Positions 26,613 through 34,668 of a stretch of DNA of 64,000 bases are shown in pieces; the first letter of the stretch is position 1, and every line of letters starts with the position of its first letter. Under the pieces are notes generated by a model that was given only the letters and a program-made list of their open reading frames with translations, ran no database searches and was not told the origin of the DNA. The stretch is from an uncultured Alphaproteobacteria bacterium (GTDB taxonomy: Bacteria > Pseudomonadota > Alphaproteobacteria > RF32 > CAG-239), in contig CAKQUG010000008.1 in assembly GCA_934277545.1 (NCBI GenBank), positions 1-64,000 of the forward strand. Reading direction: 5' to 3'. The translations under genes and the position numbers were made by a program.

Positions 26613-26719
26613 TTTACGCCTTTCAAAAAATTGTATGCAAGTCTAAATAAAGACTTTTCTTTCTCTTATATTTACGATATATAAGTTTTAAAAATGTTAA
26701 AAACAAGAAGATTTCAAAA

Positions 26720-29050
26720 ATGAGCGATATATTTGATTTAGACGACAGCAGCTGCGCGCCGCAGCTTTATGACAATATCAGCGCTTTACGCCCGTCCGCC
26801 CCGTGGCTGAACGAGCTTAATCCCGAGCAAAAGCAAGCTGTGGAAACAACCGAAGGCCCGTTACTGGTGCTTTCGGGCGCAGGTACCGGAAAAACCAAGG
26901 TTTTAACCACCCGCTTAGCCTATATTTTGACTATGCAAAAAACGCAGCCGTGGAATTGTTTGGTTGTTACCTTTACCAACCGTGCCGCTAAAGAAATGAA
27001 AGAACGTGTGCAAAATCTTATCGGCGATATGGCTAACAGCGTTTGGCTCGGTACTTTTCACAGTATCTGTGTTAAAATCTTGCGGGCGCATGCCGAAGTG
27101 GTCGGCCTTCATTCCAACTTTACGATTTTAGGCGAAGACGACCAAAAACGTTTGATTAAGCAAATTTGCGAAGCCTCCGGCATAGACGAGAAAAAATATC
27201 CGGCGCAAAGCCTGATGGAAAGAATCGCCCGCCTCAAAGATAAAGGCATAACCGTGGATAAAGCCGAACAGGAATATCGTTCCAACACGCTTTTGGAAGT
27301 TTATAAAAAATATCAAGCCCGCCTGGTGGAACTGAACTGCGTCGATTTCGGCGATATTTTGCTGGATACGCTCACTATTTTGATGTCTGACGCCGAGATT
27401 TTGCGCAAATACCAAGAAAAATTCAAATATATTATGGTTGATGAGTACCAAGACACCAACGTTACGCAATATCTGTTTTTGCGCCTACTTTCGCAAAAAT
27501 ATCGCAATTTGTGCTGCGTCGGCGATGACGATCAATCCATTTATTCTTGGCGCGGTGCGGAAATAGAAAACATTATGCGCTTTCAAAAAGATTTTGAGGA
27601 CGCTAAAATTATCCGCTTGGAGCGCAACTATCGTTCAACCGCCAATATTTTAAACGCAGCTTCGGCTCTGATAGCCCATAATTCCACTCGTTTAGGCAAA
27701 ACTTTACGCGTGGCCGAAAATAGTCCGGCGTGCCGAGGGGCTAATGAAAAAATCAAAGTCTTAAGCATTTACAGCGGCGAAGAAGAAGCTAAATGGATAG
27801 CCTCTGAAATTGAGCGTCTGCACCGCGGCGGACACCCCTACTCCGATTTTGCGGTTTTGGTGCGCACGGCCTTTCAAACCCGCGAATTTGAAGAAAAATT
27901 TATCAGTGAAGCCATACCATATCAAGTTATCGGCGGGCCTAAATTCTATGAGCGCGCGGAAATCCGTGATTTATTGGCTTATTTCAGGGTTATTTTACAG
28001 CCGAGCGACGATTTGGCGTTTGAACGCATTATCAATAAGCCGGCGCGCGGCATAGGGGCTAAAACTATTGAAAAACTGCAAGAAACCGCCCGCGATAATC
28101 ACACTTCCATGTTTGCTGCGGTTAATATTCTGCTTGAAAACGGCGGATTAAGCGGAAAAGCCAAAGCAAATTTAAGCGAACTCATGGCAAAATTTGCCGA
28201 ATGGCAGCGCATTGCCAACGCTGTTTCGCCAAACGATTTAGCCGAGCAGGTTTTGGAAGATTCCGGATATTTGGAAATGCTGAAAAATGATACTTCGGCT
28301 GACGCTCCGGGGCGTATTGAAAACTTGAAAGAACTTGTCGGCGTGATGAGCGATACCGAAAACTATCCGAATTTGGCGGAATTTTTGGAACACGTCAGTT
28401 TGGTTATGGATAACGACAACGCAGTTGACAACAATAAAGTTATGCTGATAACTCTGCACTCCGCCAAAGGTTTGGAGTTTAACATTGTCTTTTTACCGGG
28501 GTGGGAAGAAGGCTTGTTTCCACATCAAAAGAGCCTTGATGAAGGCGGCACCAACTCGCTGGAAGAAGAACGCCGTCTGGCGTATGTGGCCATTACCCGC
28601 GCCAAGCAAAAACTCTATATCACCACCACTTATTGCCGCCGCGTTTACGGACAATGGCAAAACAATATGCCGTCACGCTTTTTGAATGAAATTCCGACTT
28701 CAACACTGGATATTGTCAACCAAACCAGCAGTTGCTACAACGGCGGCGGTTCGGGTTACAATTCATACGGCAACAACAGCGGATATAAAAAATACGGCAG
28801 CAAATACAGCAACAAGCCAAAGTTTTCGACCAAACCCAGCTATCAAGCAGACTATGACTATGAACCTGACGATTACGCCGATTATGATTCATATCAAAGC
28901 AGCAAAGCCTCCAGTCTGGTTGGCACAAGAGTATATCACGAAAGTTTTGGCTATGGTAAAATAACCAACGTAGAAGGTCAGACTTGCGAAGTTGAATTTG
29001 AAAAATTCGGCCGCCGTAAAATTATGGGGACTTACCTTCGAAGAGCCTGA
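26720..29050 (+). CDS. UvrD/PcrA-type SF1A DNA helicase
   Basis: 776 residues. Walker A LSGAGTGKTKVL (about residue 52), motif Ia TFTNRAAKEMKERV, motif II VDEYQDTN, motif III GDDDQSIYSWRGA, motif IV RNYRST, motif V LITLHSAKGLEF and motif VI RLAYVAITRAKQ. After a Gly/Ser/Tyr-rich linker (about residues 670-730) is a C-terminal Tudor-like domain (GTRVYHESFGYGKITNVEG), as in PcrA/UvrD, which binds RNA polymerase. It unwinds DNA 3' to 5' in mismatch and nucleotide excision repair. The tail of the linker is unusually rich in Tyr and Asp. Stop is 9 bp from the convergent ArsR gene. Confidence 0.95.
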   Translation: MSDIFDLDDSSCAPQLYDNISALRPSAPWLNELNPEQKQAVETTEGPLLVLSGAGTGKTKVLTTRLAYILTMQKTQPWNCLVVTFTNRAAKEMKERVQNLIGDMANSVWLGTFHSICVKILRAHAEVVGLHSNFTILGEDDQKRLIKQICEASGIDEKKYPAQSLMERIARLKDKGITVDKAEQEYRSNTLLEVYKKYQARLVELNCVDFGDILLDTLTILMSDAEILRKYQEKFKYIMVDEYQDTNVTQYLFLRLLSQKYRNLCCVGDDDQSIYSWRGAEIENIMRFQKDFEDAKIIRLERNYRSTANILNAASALIAHNSTRLGKTLRVAENSPACRGANEKIKVLSIYSGEEEAKWIASEIERLHRGGHPYSDFAVLVRTAFQTREFEEKFISEAIPYQVIGGPKFYERAEIRDLLAYFRVILQPSDDLAFERIINKPARGIGAKTIEKLQETARDNHTSMFAAVNILLENGGLSGKAKANLSELMAKFAEWQRIANAVSPNDLAEQVLEDSGYLEMLKNDTSADAPGRIENLKELVGVMSDTENYPNLAEFLEHVSLVMDNDNAVDNNKVMLITLHSAKGLEFNIVFLPGWEEGLFPHQKSLDEGGTNSLEEERRLAYVAITRAKQKLYITTTYCRRVYGQWQNNMPSRFLNEIPTSTLDIVNQTSSCYNGGGSGYNSYGNNSGYKKYGSKYSNKPKFSTKPSYQADYDYEPDDYADYDSYQSSKASSLVGTRVYHESFGYGKITNVEGQTCEVEFEKFGRRKIMGTYLRRA

Positions 29051-29059
29051 TTTAAGAAT

Positions 29060-29413
29060 CTATAACGGGCATTTAATGTCTAAAATATCGTCCAAGGCGT
29101 GGTGCAGTAAGGCGGCTTCGGCGGTATTTGCCAGCTTATAATACATTTCTTTACCCTCACGGCGGCTTTCCAGTAAACCGGCTTGTTTTAGCAATCGCAA
29201 ATGATGAGACACAGCCGGCGAGCTCATATTTACCAAAACCGCAATATTGTTCACACAAATTTCATTATGACACAGCAGCCACAAAATTTTTAAGCGTGTG
29301 GCGTCGGAAATCAGCTGAAAAGTCTCCGCCGTGCGAGCAAAAGTCTTGTCATCAGGAGTATTTTGCAAATGTTTTTCATTATTATGATGATGTAAATGCG
29401 GTGTGTTTTCCAT
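29060..29413 (-). CDS. ArsR/SmtB-family metal-responsive repressor
   Basis: 117 residues. Winged helix-turn-helix: DATRLKILWLLCHNEICVNNIA, then the recognition helix region SSPAVSHHLRLLKQAGLLESRREGKEMYYKL, the ArsR signature. The N-terminus is His-rich (HLHHHNNEKH), and C and H residues in CVNN and LLHHAL could be metal ligands. This is closest to SmtB/CzrA-like Zn/Cd sensors. It is not beside a transporter; the plausible target is the metal-export operon at 13-15 kb, whose promoter carries a matching operator type (inference). Own promoter at 29436-29464. Confidence 0.9.
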   Translation of the reverse strand: MENTPHLHHHNNEKHLQNTPDDKTFARTAETFQLISDATRLKILWLLCHNEICVNNIAVLVNMSSPAVSHHLRLLKQAGLLESRREGKEMYYKLANTAEAALLHHALDDILDIKCPL

Positions 29414-29435
29414 TATATTTCTTTCATTTTTACTG

Positions 29436-29464
29436 ATATTACCGAATTGATTTTATGCTGTCAA
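29436..29464 (-). promoter_or_regulatory. Predicted promoter of the ArsR-family gene
   Basis: Minus strand TTGACA (29464-29459), 17-bp spacer, TAATAT (29441-29436). Confidence 0.65.
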
Positions 29465-29470
29465 CCAAAT

Positions 29471-29842
29471 TTAAGGAATATATCTATATGACTGCGGAGC
29501 CACAAAATCAGCCATAAAATCTTTTGGTTCCAATGGCTCAGCGTAACGCACAACATCTTCTGTTTGCAAAGCGTAAGCCTTTTTACGATTCCGATAATAA
29601 ACATCAAAAAAAGATTTATGTATACCGGAAAACTTTTCAGTTTGCTGCCAAATTTGTTCAGGTGTCCCCTCGAGCACAGCTTTTAACTTAAATTCACCGA
29701 CAATTTTGCCAACCGGCTTAGTAGCATATATAACAACCGTTTCTACATTTTTAGAGAAATTTTGTTTGCGAAACTCATATCGCTTAGTTCCATTTAAAAT
29801 TTTTTCAGCAAATTCCGGCTTTATAGATAGTAAAACTCGCAT
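29471..29842 (-). CDS. ASCH-domain protein
   Basis: 123 residues. The N-terminus VLLSIKPEFAEKILNGTKRYEFRK is the characteristic opening of a group of ASCH/PUA-like domain proteins, followed by VVIYATKPVGKIVGEFKL. ASCH domains bind RNA or act on modified nucleosides in some members (for example YqfB as an amidohydrolase); the role of this subgroup is not established. The C-terminal half contains a second conserved-looking block (KAYALQTEDVVRYAEPLEP). Shine-Dalgarno weak (AAAAAGGAAAAA). It is 57 bp upstream of the ArsR start and has no obvious functional partner. Confidence 0.8.
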   Translation of the reverse strand: MRVLLSIKPEFAEKILNGTKRYEFRKQNFSKNVETVVIYATKPVGKIVGEFKLKAVLEGTPEQIWQQTEKFSGIHKSFFDVYYRNRKKAYALQTEDVVRYAEPLEPKDFMADFVAPQSYRYIP

Positions 29843-29946
29843 ATTTTTTCCTTTTTCTTAATTTAATCAACAATTCTTATGTAATGCAAGCAAAAAATTC
29901 TTAACCGATTGCTAAACAGCTGTTTTTACAAGTTTATTTAATTTTT

Positions 29947-30720
29947 TTACAAAAACTCCATTACAAATATGCATAAATCATTATTTAACCGGCAAGTATT
30001 GCAAACATTTTGAATTTCGGTCATTGACGCGTTTACCAAACAATTATTACCGGAACAATATTTATCGCCTAAAAAGTATGTTCCGTCGACCTGGTCTCGA
30101 TAAACACCGGCACGAAAAACAATGCCATGCAACGGCTGCAGCAAGTCTCTTAACAAATTCGTACACATTTTATAGGAAAAAGTTTCCGTAATATATTTAT
30201 TATTAACGGATTTACCTGTTCCCAAGTGAACATCAAAAACAAGATGCTGCGACCGAATAAAGGGTACAACCTGATTTCCGGTTGAATCATAAAAAACAGA
30301 ACCTGATTTTTTCCAGCTTCCGGGAACAAGATTCATCCCTTCAACCACATTTGCAATTATATATGATTCTGAAATAGAGGAAAGCGGTGTAAAAGAACTT
30401 TCATGTTCAAGCAAACCGCTGATTAAATAACTGTATTCTTCCAACAATTTATTCAGCTTAAATTTTTCCATAGCTTTGGAGTAACCGGCAATTCCACCGA
30501 CACTCAGCACGGCGATAATCGCCAGAACACCAAGCATTTCTATCATTGACCGACCAACCTCGCCTTGTTTTTCGTCATTATGAGCACAGCGAAGCAATGA
30601 CGATAGAGTATGGGGCAAAGTTGATTGATTGCATCGTTTTACTCGCAATGACGATAGAGTATGGGACAAAGTTTTAAATGTCCTACTCTTCTTCAATAAA
30701 AATTCTATACCTTTCAACAC
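29947..30720 (-). CDS. Type IV prepilin-like protein with long repeat-bearing leader
   Basis: Starts at GTG 30720 with a strong Shine-Dalgarno (AGGAGG). The leader is about 56 residues, unusually long, and ends in GEVG|RSMIEMLGVLAI, a prepilin peptidase site with Glu at +5 and a hydrophobic helix. The leader contains two copies of HTLSSL that come from a duplicated palindromic DNA repeat. The mature part (~200 residues) has a Cys-containing C-terminus (YCSGNNC, CNTCRLNNDLC). It is a paralogue of the protein at 17846-18442 and is in frame, so this copy should be expressed. It would be a pilin or pseudopilin; assembly genes are elsewhere. Confidence 0.85.
   Translation of the reverse strand: MLKGIEFLLKKSRTFKTLSHTLSSLRVKRCNQSTLPHTLSSLLRCAHNDEKQGEVGRSMIEMLGVLAIIAVLSVGGIAGYSKAMEKFKLNKLLEEYSYLISGLLEHESSFTPLSSISESYIIANVVEGMNLVPGSWKKSGSVFYDSTGNQVVPFIRSQHLVFDVHLGTGKSVNNKYITETFSYKMCTNLLRDLLQPLHGIVFRAGVYRDQVDGTYFLGDKYCSGNNCLVNASMTEIQNVCNTCRLNNDLCIFVMEFL
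30580..30680 (-). repeat. Duplicated REP-like palindromic element inside the prepilin leader
   Basis: The core ccatactctatcgtcattgc occurs twice (minus strand, about 53 bp apart), each followed by arms that fold back (tcattgcgag ... aatgacga). In frame, they encode the repeated HTLSSL peptide. Confidence 0.7.
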
Positions 30721-30737
30721 GTTGTTCCTCCTTGGTG

Positions 30738-30911
30738 GTGTAAAAAAAACGACCGTTATTTTTACACACTTCGAACAACCATCTGAAAATTCTTAAAAAT
30801 CAGCAAAAAATCTCGTAATTATAAAAAGTTATTGCAAAAACAGCAAACCTTTGCTAAATTGCAAAAAGAAGCTATTTTAAAGTCCGATTTAAACGGTCGT
30901 TTTTTTTACAC
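30738..30911. repeat. 20-bp perfect inverted repeat flanking 134 bp in the prepilin-gltX intergenic region
   Basis: Arms gtgtaaaaaaaacgaccgtt (30738-30757) and its exact reverse complement (30892-30911). Both arms lie near a directly repeated tttttacacactt block (30759-30771 and 30902-30916). The rest of the 324-bp intergenic stretch holds only the gltX promoter. Confidence 0.7.
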
Positions 30912-30974
30912 ACTTTTGACAAAACATCCCTAAAATTCAAAATCTTTTTACAAGTTAAAAACTCCATAAAAATC

Positions 30975-31002
30975 TTGCAATACGCAAATTTTAGTCTATT
31001 CT
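30975..31002 (+). promoter_or_regulatory. Predicted promoter of gltX
   Basis: TTGCAA (30975-30980), 16-bp spacer, TATTCT (30997-31002). The surrounding ~43 bp closely match the prfC promoter at 37598-37640. Confidence 0.6.
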
Positions 31003-31044
31003 AAGGATAATTAACTATAAACCAGATTAGAGGATTGTTATAAA

Positions 31045-32484
31045 ATGAAAAATAGAACCAGATTTGCGCCAAGTCCGACCGGATATATGCACATCGGCAA
31101 CCTGCGCACTGCTTTATATGAATATTTAATCGCTAAATCAGCCGGCGGAGATTTTATTCTGCGTATTGAAGATACTGACCAAAAACGCTATGTTGAAGGC
31201 GCAACCGATATTATTTTCAAAACATTAAAACGTGTCGGTATGGACTGGGATGAAGGTCCGGATATCGGTGGCGAATTTGGTCCGTATGTGCAATCAGAAC
31301 GCCGTAAAATTTATCAAGAATACGCTCACAAATTGGTTGAACTTGGCGGAGCACATTATTGTTTCTGCGCTCAAAAAGAAGAAAATGAAGAAGTCGATGA
31401 AGATACTCCGGAAGCACACATCAAATTTAAAGACCCATGCTTAAAAATCTCTTTGGAAGAAGCTAAAAAGCGAGTTGCCGCCGGCGAACCTTACACAATT
31501 CGCCAAACCATTAGCAAAAAAGGCACATCAATTTTTCATGATGTCGTTTACGGCGATATTGAAATTGACTACGATGAGCTTGACGAAGGCGTGTTATTAA
31601 AATCTGACGGACTGCCGACTTATAACTTTGCCAACGTAGTGGACGACCATTTAATGCAAATCACTCATGTTGTGCGCGGCAATGAATATATTTCTTCCAC
31701 CCCTAAATATAATCTGATTTATGAAGCGTTTGGCTGGACACCGCCGATTTATGTTCACGTTCCGCCGGTTATGAAAGATGCGCAACACAAATTAAGCAAA
31801 CGCAACGGCGACGCCTCTTTCCAAGATTTGGTAGCCAAAGGCTATTTACCTGAAGCAATTTTAAATTATATCGCCCTGCTCGGCTGGAATCCGGGAACAG
31901 AGCAAGAAATCTTTTCATTAGAAGAACTTAAACAATGTTTCTCAAGTGAAAGATTAAACAAATCTCCGGCAATTTTTGATATTACCAAACTTACTTGGAT
32001 GAACGGTTGCTATATCCGTAACCTTTCTGAAACAGACTTTTATAAGCTGGCTTTACCGTATTATAAAGATTTAGAAAACAAAAATATGGATTTAGCCTTT
32101 TTAAGCAAAGTGTTACAGCCGCGTATTGAAGTCTTAAATCAAATTACTGAACAGACAGATTTCTTAGCCCAAATGCCGGAATATGATGTTGCTTTGTATG
32201 AAAATAAAAAGATGAAAACAAATCCGGAAATTGCCGCTAAAGCCTTGCAGCTGGTTTTACCCGTATTGGAAAACATTACCGATTGGACTAATGAAAACTT
32301 GTTCAACACCCTGAAAGAAACAGCCGTTGCCAATGAAATGAAAAACGGTCAAATTCTTTATCCGGTGCGCATTGCCCTTTCCGGCAAAGAAACCACACCG
32401 GGCGGAGCGACAGAATTAGCGCATATTTTAGGCAAAGACGAAACTTTAAAACGCCTTAAAGCCGCCATATCAAAATTGGCATAA
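31045..32484 (+). CDS. gltX: Glutamyl-tRNA synthetase
   Basis: 479 residues, class I synthetase. HIGH-type motif PSPTGYMHIGN (residues 10-19), KMSKS-type motif HKLSKRNGD near residue 250, and the GluRS sequences RIEDTDQKRYVEGA and VVRGNEYISSTPKYNL. It charges tRNA-Glu (possibly also tRNA-Gln) with glutamate. The C-terminal anticodon-binding domain is complete. Alphaproteobacteria often carry two GltX copies; only this one is in the window. Confidence 0.96.
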   Translation: MKNRTRFAPSPTGYMHIGNLRTALYEYLIAKSAGGDFILRIEDTDQKRYVEGATDIIFKTLKRVGMDWDEGPDIGGEFGPYVQSERRKIYQEYAHKLVELGGAHYCFCAQKEENEEVDEDTPEAHIKFKDPCLKISLEEAKKRVAAGEPYTIRQTISKKGTSIFHDVVYGDIEIDYDELDEGVLLKSDGLPTYNFANVVDDHLMQITHVVRGNEYISSTPKYNLIYEAFGWTPPIYVHVPPVMKDAQHKLSKRNGDASFQDLVAKGYLPEAILNYIALLGWNPGTEQEIFSLEELKQCFSSERLNKSPAIFDITKLTWMNGCYIRNLSETDFYKLALPYYKDLENKNMDLAFLSKVLQPRIEVLNQITEQTDFLAQMPEYDVALYENKKMKTNPEIAAKALQLVLPVLENITDWTNENLFNTLKETAVANEMKNGQILYPVRIALSGKETTPGGATELAHILGKDETLKRLKAAISKLA

Positions 32485-32508
32485 CCGATAAAAACAGGAG
32501 TATGGCGC

Positions 32509-33312
32509 ATGCCGAGTTTGCATGTTTTACGACGGGTAAAACCCAAGGAAAAAGCCGTAAAAAACAGCACGATTATTTGCATAGCAGCTATACTTCTGTT
32601 TTTCTTTCCGGAATACCCTAAACGCCTGTTCTATCCGCTTTTATTCGGACATACAACAACTGAAAAACTTGTAATTTCATCAGACGGAACCTACAAAGAT
32701 ATTGAGCCGGCAAATTTTAATTTTTCTCGAAATGACTATATTTATGAGTTACAGCCTAAAACTCAATACAGTATAACCGCGAAAATCGGCTATGTTGACC
32801 ATTACGATACCTGGTTTAATAAAATGTATCGCGGACACAGCCAAGGCAAATACATCAATCTGGTACCTATTGATTTGCTATTGATTTACGGCGATATGGC
32901 AAAACCGGAAATTTATAAGCTGTTTGAGTTTGACCACGAAGAACGTACCGGTATTATTAAATGCAAAGGCGTAAAATATAAAGAATCTTTTTTCTCATTT
33001 TATTCTTCCGCCTCCGAACGTGAAGAAAGTGAAAAGAATTATACAATTTGCAATCCTCATATAAATTCCAATCAATTCAACAACTATCACCCGATTCCGG
33101 CAAATGAAAAGATAAACAAGGGATTGCACACACTGCTTACCGGAGATATTGTATATTTAGAAGGCTATCTGGTTGACGTACCGTCCATGGGTATGCACAC
33201 CGGCACACGCACCAACCAACATCACGAGTATGTAATGAACGGACAAAATCCGGGAATGTGCTTTATTTTATTTACCACAAAGTTAATTGTAAACGGCTAT
33301 GTTTACGAATAG
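32509..33312 (+). CDS. Hypothetical membrane-anchored protein, 267 aa
   Basis: One N-terminal membrane segment (TIICIAAILLFFFPEYP) anchors a ~220-residue extracytoplasmic domain. The segment NYHPIPANEKINKGL followed by GDIVYLEGYLVDV resembles conserved families in which a short OB-like strand pair follows an N-H-IPA motif, but I cannot name the family. No Cys pair or catalytic motif is obvious. It follows gltX by 24 bp with an AGGAG Shine-Dalgarno and is likely co-transcribed with it. Its stop is 1 bp from the convergent TerB-like gene. Confidence 0.7.
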   Translation: MPSLHVLRRVKPKEKAVKNSTIICIAAILLFFFPEYPKRLFYPLLFGHTTTEKLVISSDGTYKDIEPANFNFSRNDYIYELQPKTQYSITAKIGYVDHYDTWFNKMYRGHSQGKYINLVPIDLLLIYGDMAKPEIYKLFEFDHEERTGIIKCKGVKYKESFFSFYSSASEREESEKNYTICNPHINSNQFNNYHPIPANEKINKGLHTLLTGDIVYLEGYLVDVPSMGMHTGTRTNQHHEYVMNGQNPGMCFILFTTKLIVNGYVYE

Positions 33313-33313
33313 T

Positions 33314-33745
33314 TTAAACAAGCTCCAACGCCTGTTTATAGCGGTCATACCATGACATATAATCCAACACCAGCTGATTTATTTCCGCTACTTTTTCGTC
33401 TTCTATCTGCAGAGCTTTGCCGACTTTGATAACCAAATCAATTTCTTTATCGTCTAAATCTTCATCAGAATTTGCCACTGTCAGCAATTCTTTAATCAAA
33501 TACAATGATTTTTGCCTGTTCAGCAAGTTTTTAGCCTGTTCCATCAACGCATCTTCCGACATAACTTGGTTGATTTGCGCACTGCATTCTTTAGGAATCT
33601 GATATTGTTTTGCAAGTTCCTTCATAAAAGAGCGTTCATTGTCATCTATTTTGCCATCTTTGCCTATCAAGCGGATAATCATGCGCAAAAACAATAATTT
33701 TTCTTCCAAACTCAAATTTACAACATATTCAAAACCATTCGTCAT
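33314..33745 (-). CDS. TerB-like domain protein
   Basis: 143 residues, all helical and acidic. LIGKDGKIDDNERSFMKELA and NSDEDLDDKEIDLVIKVG are two copies of the DGxIDxxE pattern seen in TerB/tellurite-resistance-like domains, where Asp/Glu pairs bind metal ions. The residue spacing between the two halves fits one TerB fold. No membrane segments. A role in envelope stress or metal sensing is known for some relatives but cannot be assigned here. Shine-Dalgarno GAGGAGA. Confidence 0.75.
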   Translation of the reverse strand: MTNGFEYVVNLSLEEKLLFLRMIIRLIGKDGKIDDNERSFMKELAKQYQIPKECSAQINQVMSEDALMEQAKNLLNRQKSLYLIKELLTVANSDEDLDDKEIDLVIKVGKALQIEDEKVAEINQLVLDYMSWYDRYKQALELV

Positions 33746-33852
33746 AACAATATCTCCTCATATTTTTTATTATTTTACTTTAAATTAGTTAATTTTTCCT
33801 TTTTTATATATTATTATTGACAAATACACCTCTTTACCGCATTACGGCAATA

Positions 33853-33897
33853 AAAAAAACTAACCGCATATTAAAATATGAGGTTAGTTTTTTTTAT
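33853..33897 (-). terminator. Terminator after the lipoprotein gene
   Basis: Stem aaaaaactaaccgcata / tatgaggttagtttttt with long A and T runs. Confidence 0.85.
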
Positions 33898-33900
33898 TAG

Positions 33901-34374
33901 CTATCTGAGTCTCAGCAAACGAGGATAATGGCTCATAACCGAGTTTCTATCCCTTAAAAATTTTGCGACCTCCAAATTTTGCGCGCACCATCTGCGGGCT
34001 TCATCAACACGACTCTGAAACGGCAACGAATCATCACATTTAACCAAATAGATGAACGGACCTTGCTTCCAAAGCATTACAAAATCACCGGCCGAAACGC
34101 GCAATGACGAATTAGCATACTTTGCTTGAGCAATTTTTGCAGCTTCCACAACCTGTACCGAACGAAGATTACCATTTTCATCTTCTTCAGTTGCGTAAAA
34201 AGCACTGTTCTGATTGTCCAACACGCCTTTTACCACCTCATCATTCAGAATTTTGTTTATATAACAAAATTCTGCATCTTTCTGTAAGGAGTACCCCTTG
34301 AAACAATGATGGGAACAAGAAGTAAACGTAAGAACCAACATCATTGCCATAAAGCAAAAAACGAGTTTTTTCAT
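33901..34374 (-). CDS. Putative small lipoprotein
   Basis: 157 residues. Signal peptide MKKLVFCFMAMMLVLTFTSC with a lipobox-like FTSC, so Cys20 is probably lipidated, although the -3 residue is Phe instead of Leu. The mature part is a ~135-residue domain with YINKILNDEVVKGVLDNQNS and FVMLWKQGPFIYLVK. The family is not recognised. AT-rich leader with no Shine-Dalgarno. It is monocistronic with its own terminator. Confidence 0.7.
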   Translation of the reverse strand: MKKLVFCFMAMMLVLTFTSCSHHCFKGYSLQKDAEFCYINKILNDEVVKGVLDNQNSAFYATEEDENGNLRSVQVVEAAKIAQAKYANSSLRVSAGDFVMLWKQGPFIYLVKCDDSLPFQSRVDEARRWCAQNLEVAKFLRDRNSVMSHYPRLLRLR

Positions 34375-34449
34375 AAAAATAAACTAAAAATTTGAAAAAT
34401 TATTATTAAAACAACTTTGTTTTAGCACAGAAAAAAGCAAAGTCAAGCC

Positions 34450-34584
34450 CTGCACCCAAAAAAAGTTAAACATATCTTTGAAAAAGGCATATCCGAATAT
34501 TATCCGCAAAATGTTTCAAACAAAAACTATTACCGATTGGACGTTGCCGAAAATATAAAACAAAGCCTGATAGGCGTCATTTAG
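34450..34584 (+). pseudogene. Possible gene remnant (C-terminal fragment)
   Basis: A 45-codon open stretch ends in TAG at 34584 and reads like real protein (KHIFEKGISEYYPQNVSNK...ENIKQSLIGVI). It has no ATG or Shine-Dalgarno; the frame closes upstream at about 34423. A hairpin follows at 34602. It may be the tail of a deleted gene. The rest of 34375-34668 shows nothing else coding. Confidence 0.35.
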
Positions 34585-34596
34585 ACAAATACCGGC

Positions 34597-34639
34597 TTGA
34601 CAAAAAATACGATTATGATATATCATAATCGTATTTTTT
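34597..34639 (+). promoter_or_regulatory. 38-bp perfect palindrome overlapping a predicted promoter
   Basis: 34602-34639 is an uninterrupted perfect palindrome centred at 34620/34621 (core gattatgatatatcataatc). TTGACA (34597-34602), 16-bp spacer, TATATC (34619-34624) overlay it, so it could be an operator for the gene at 34669. As RNA it is also a terminator-like hairpin with a T-run. Confidence 0.55.
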
Positions 34640-34668
34640 TATTATTGTTTCACTAAAATTATATCATT

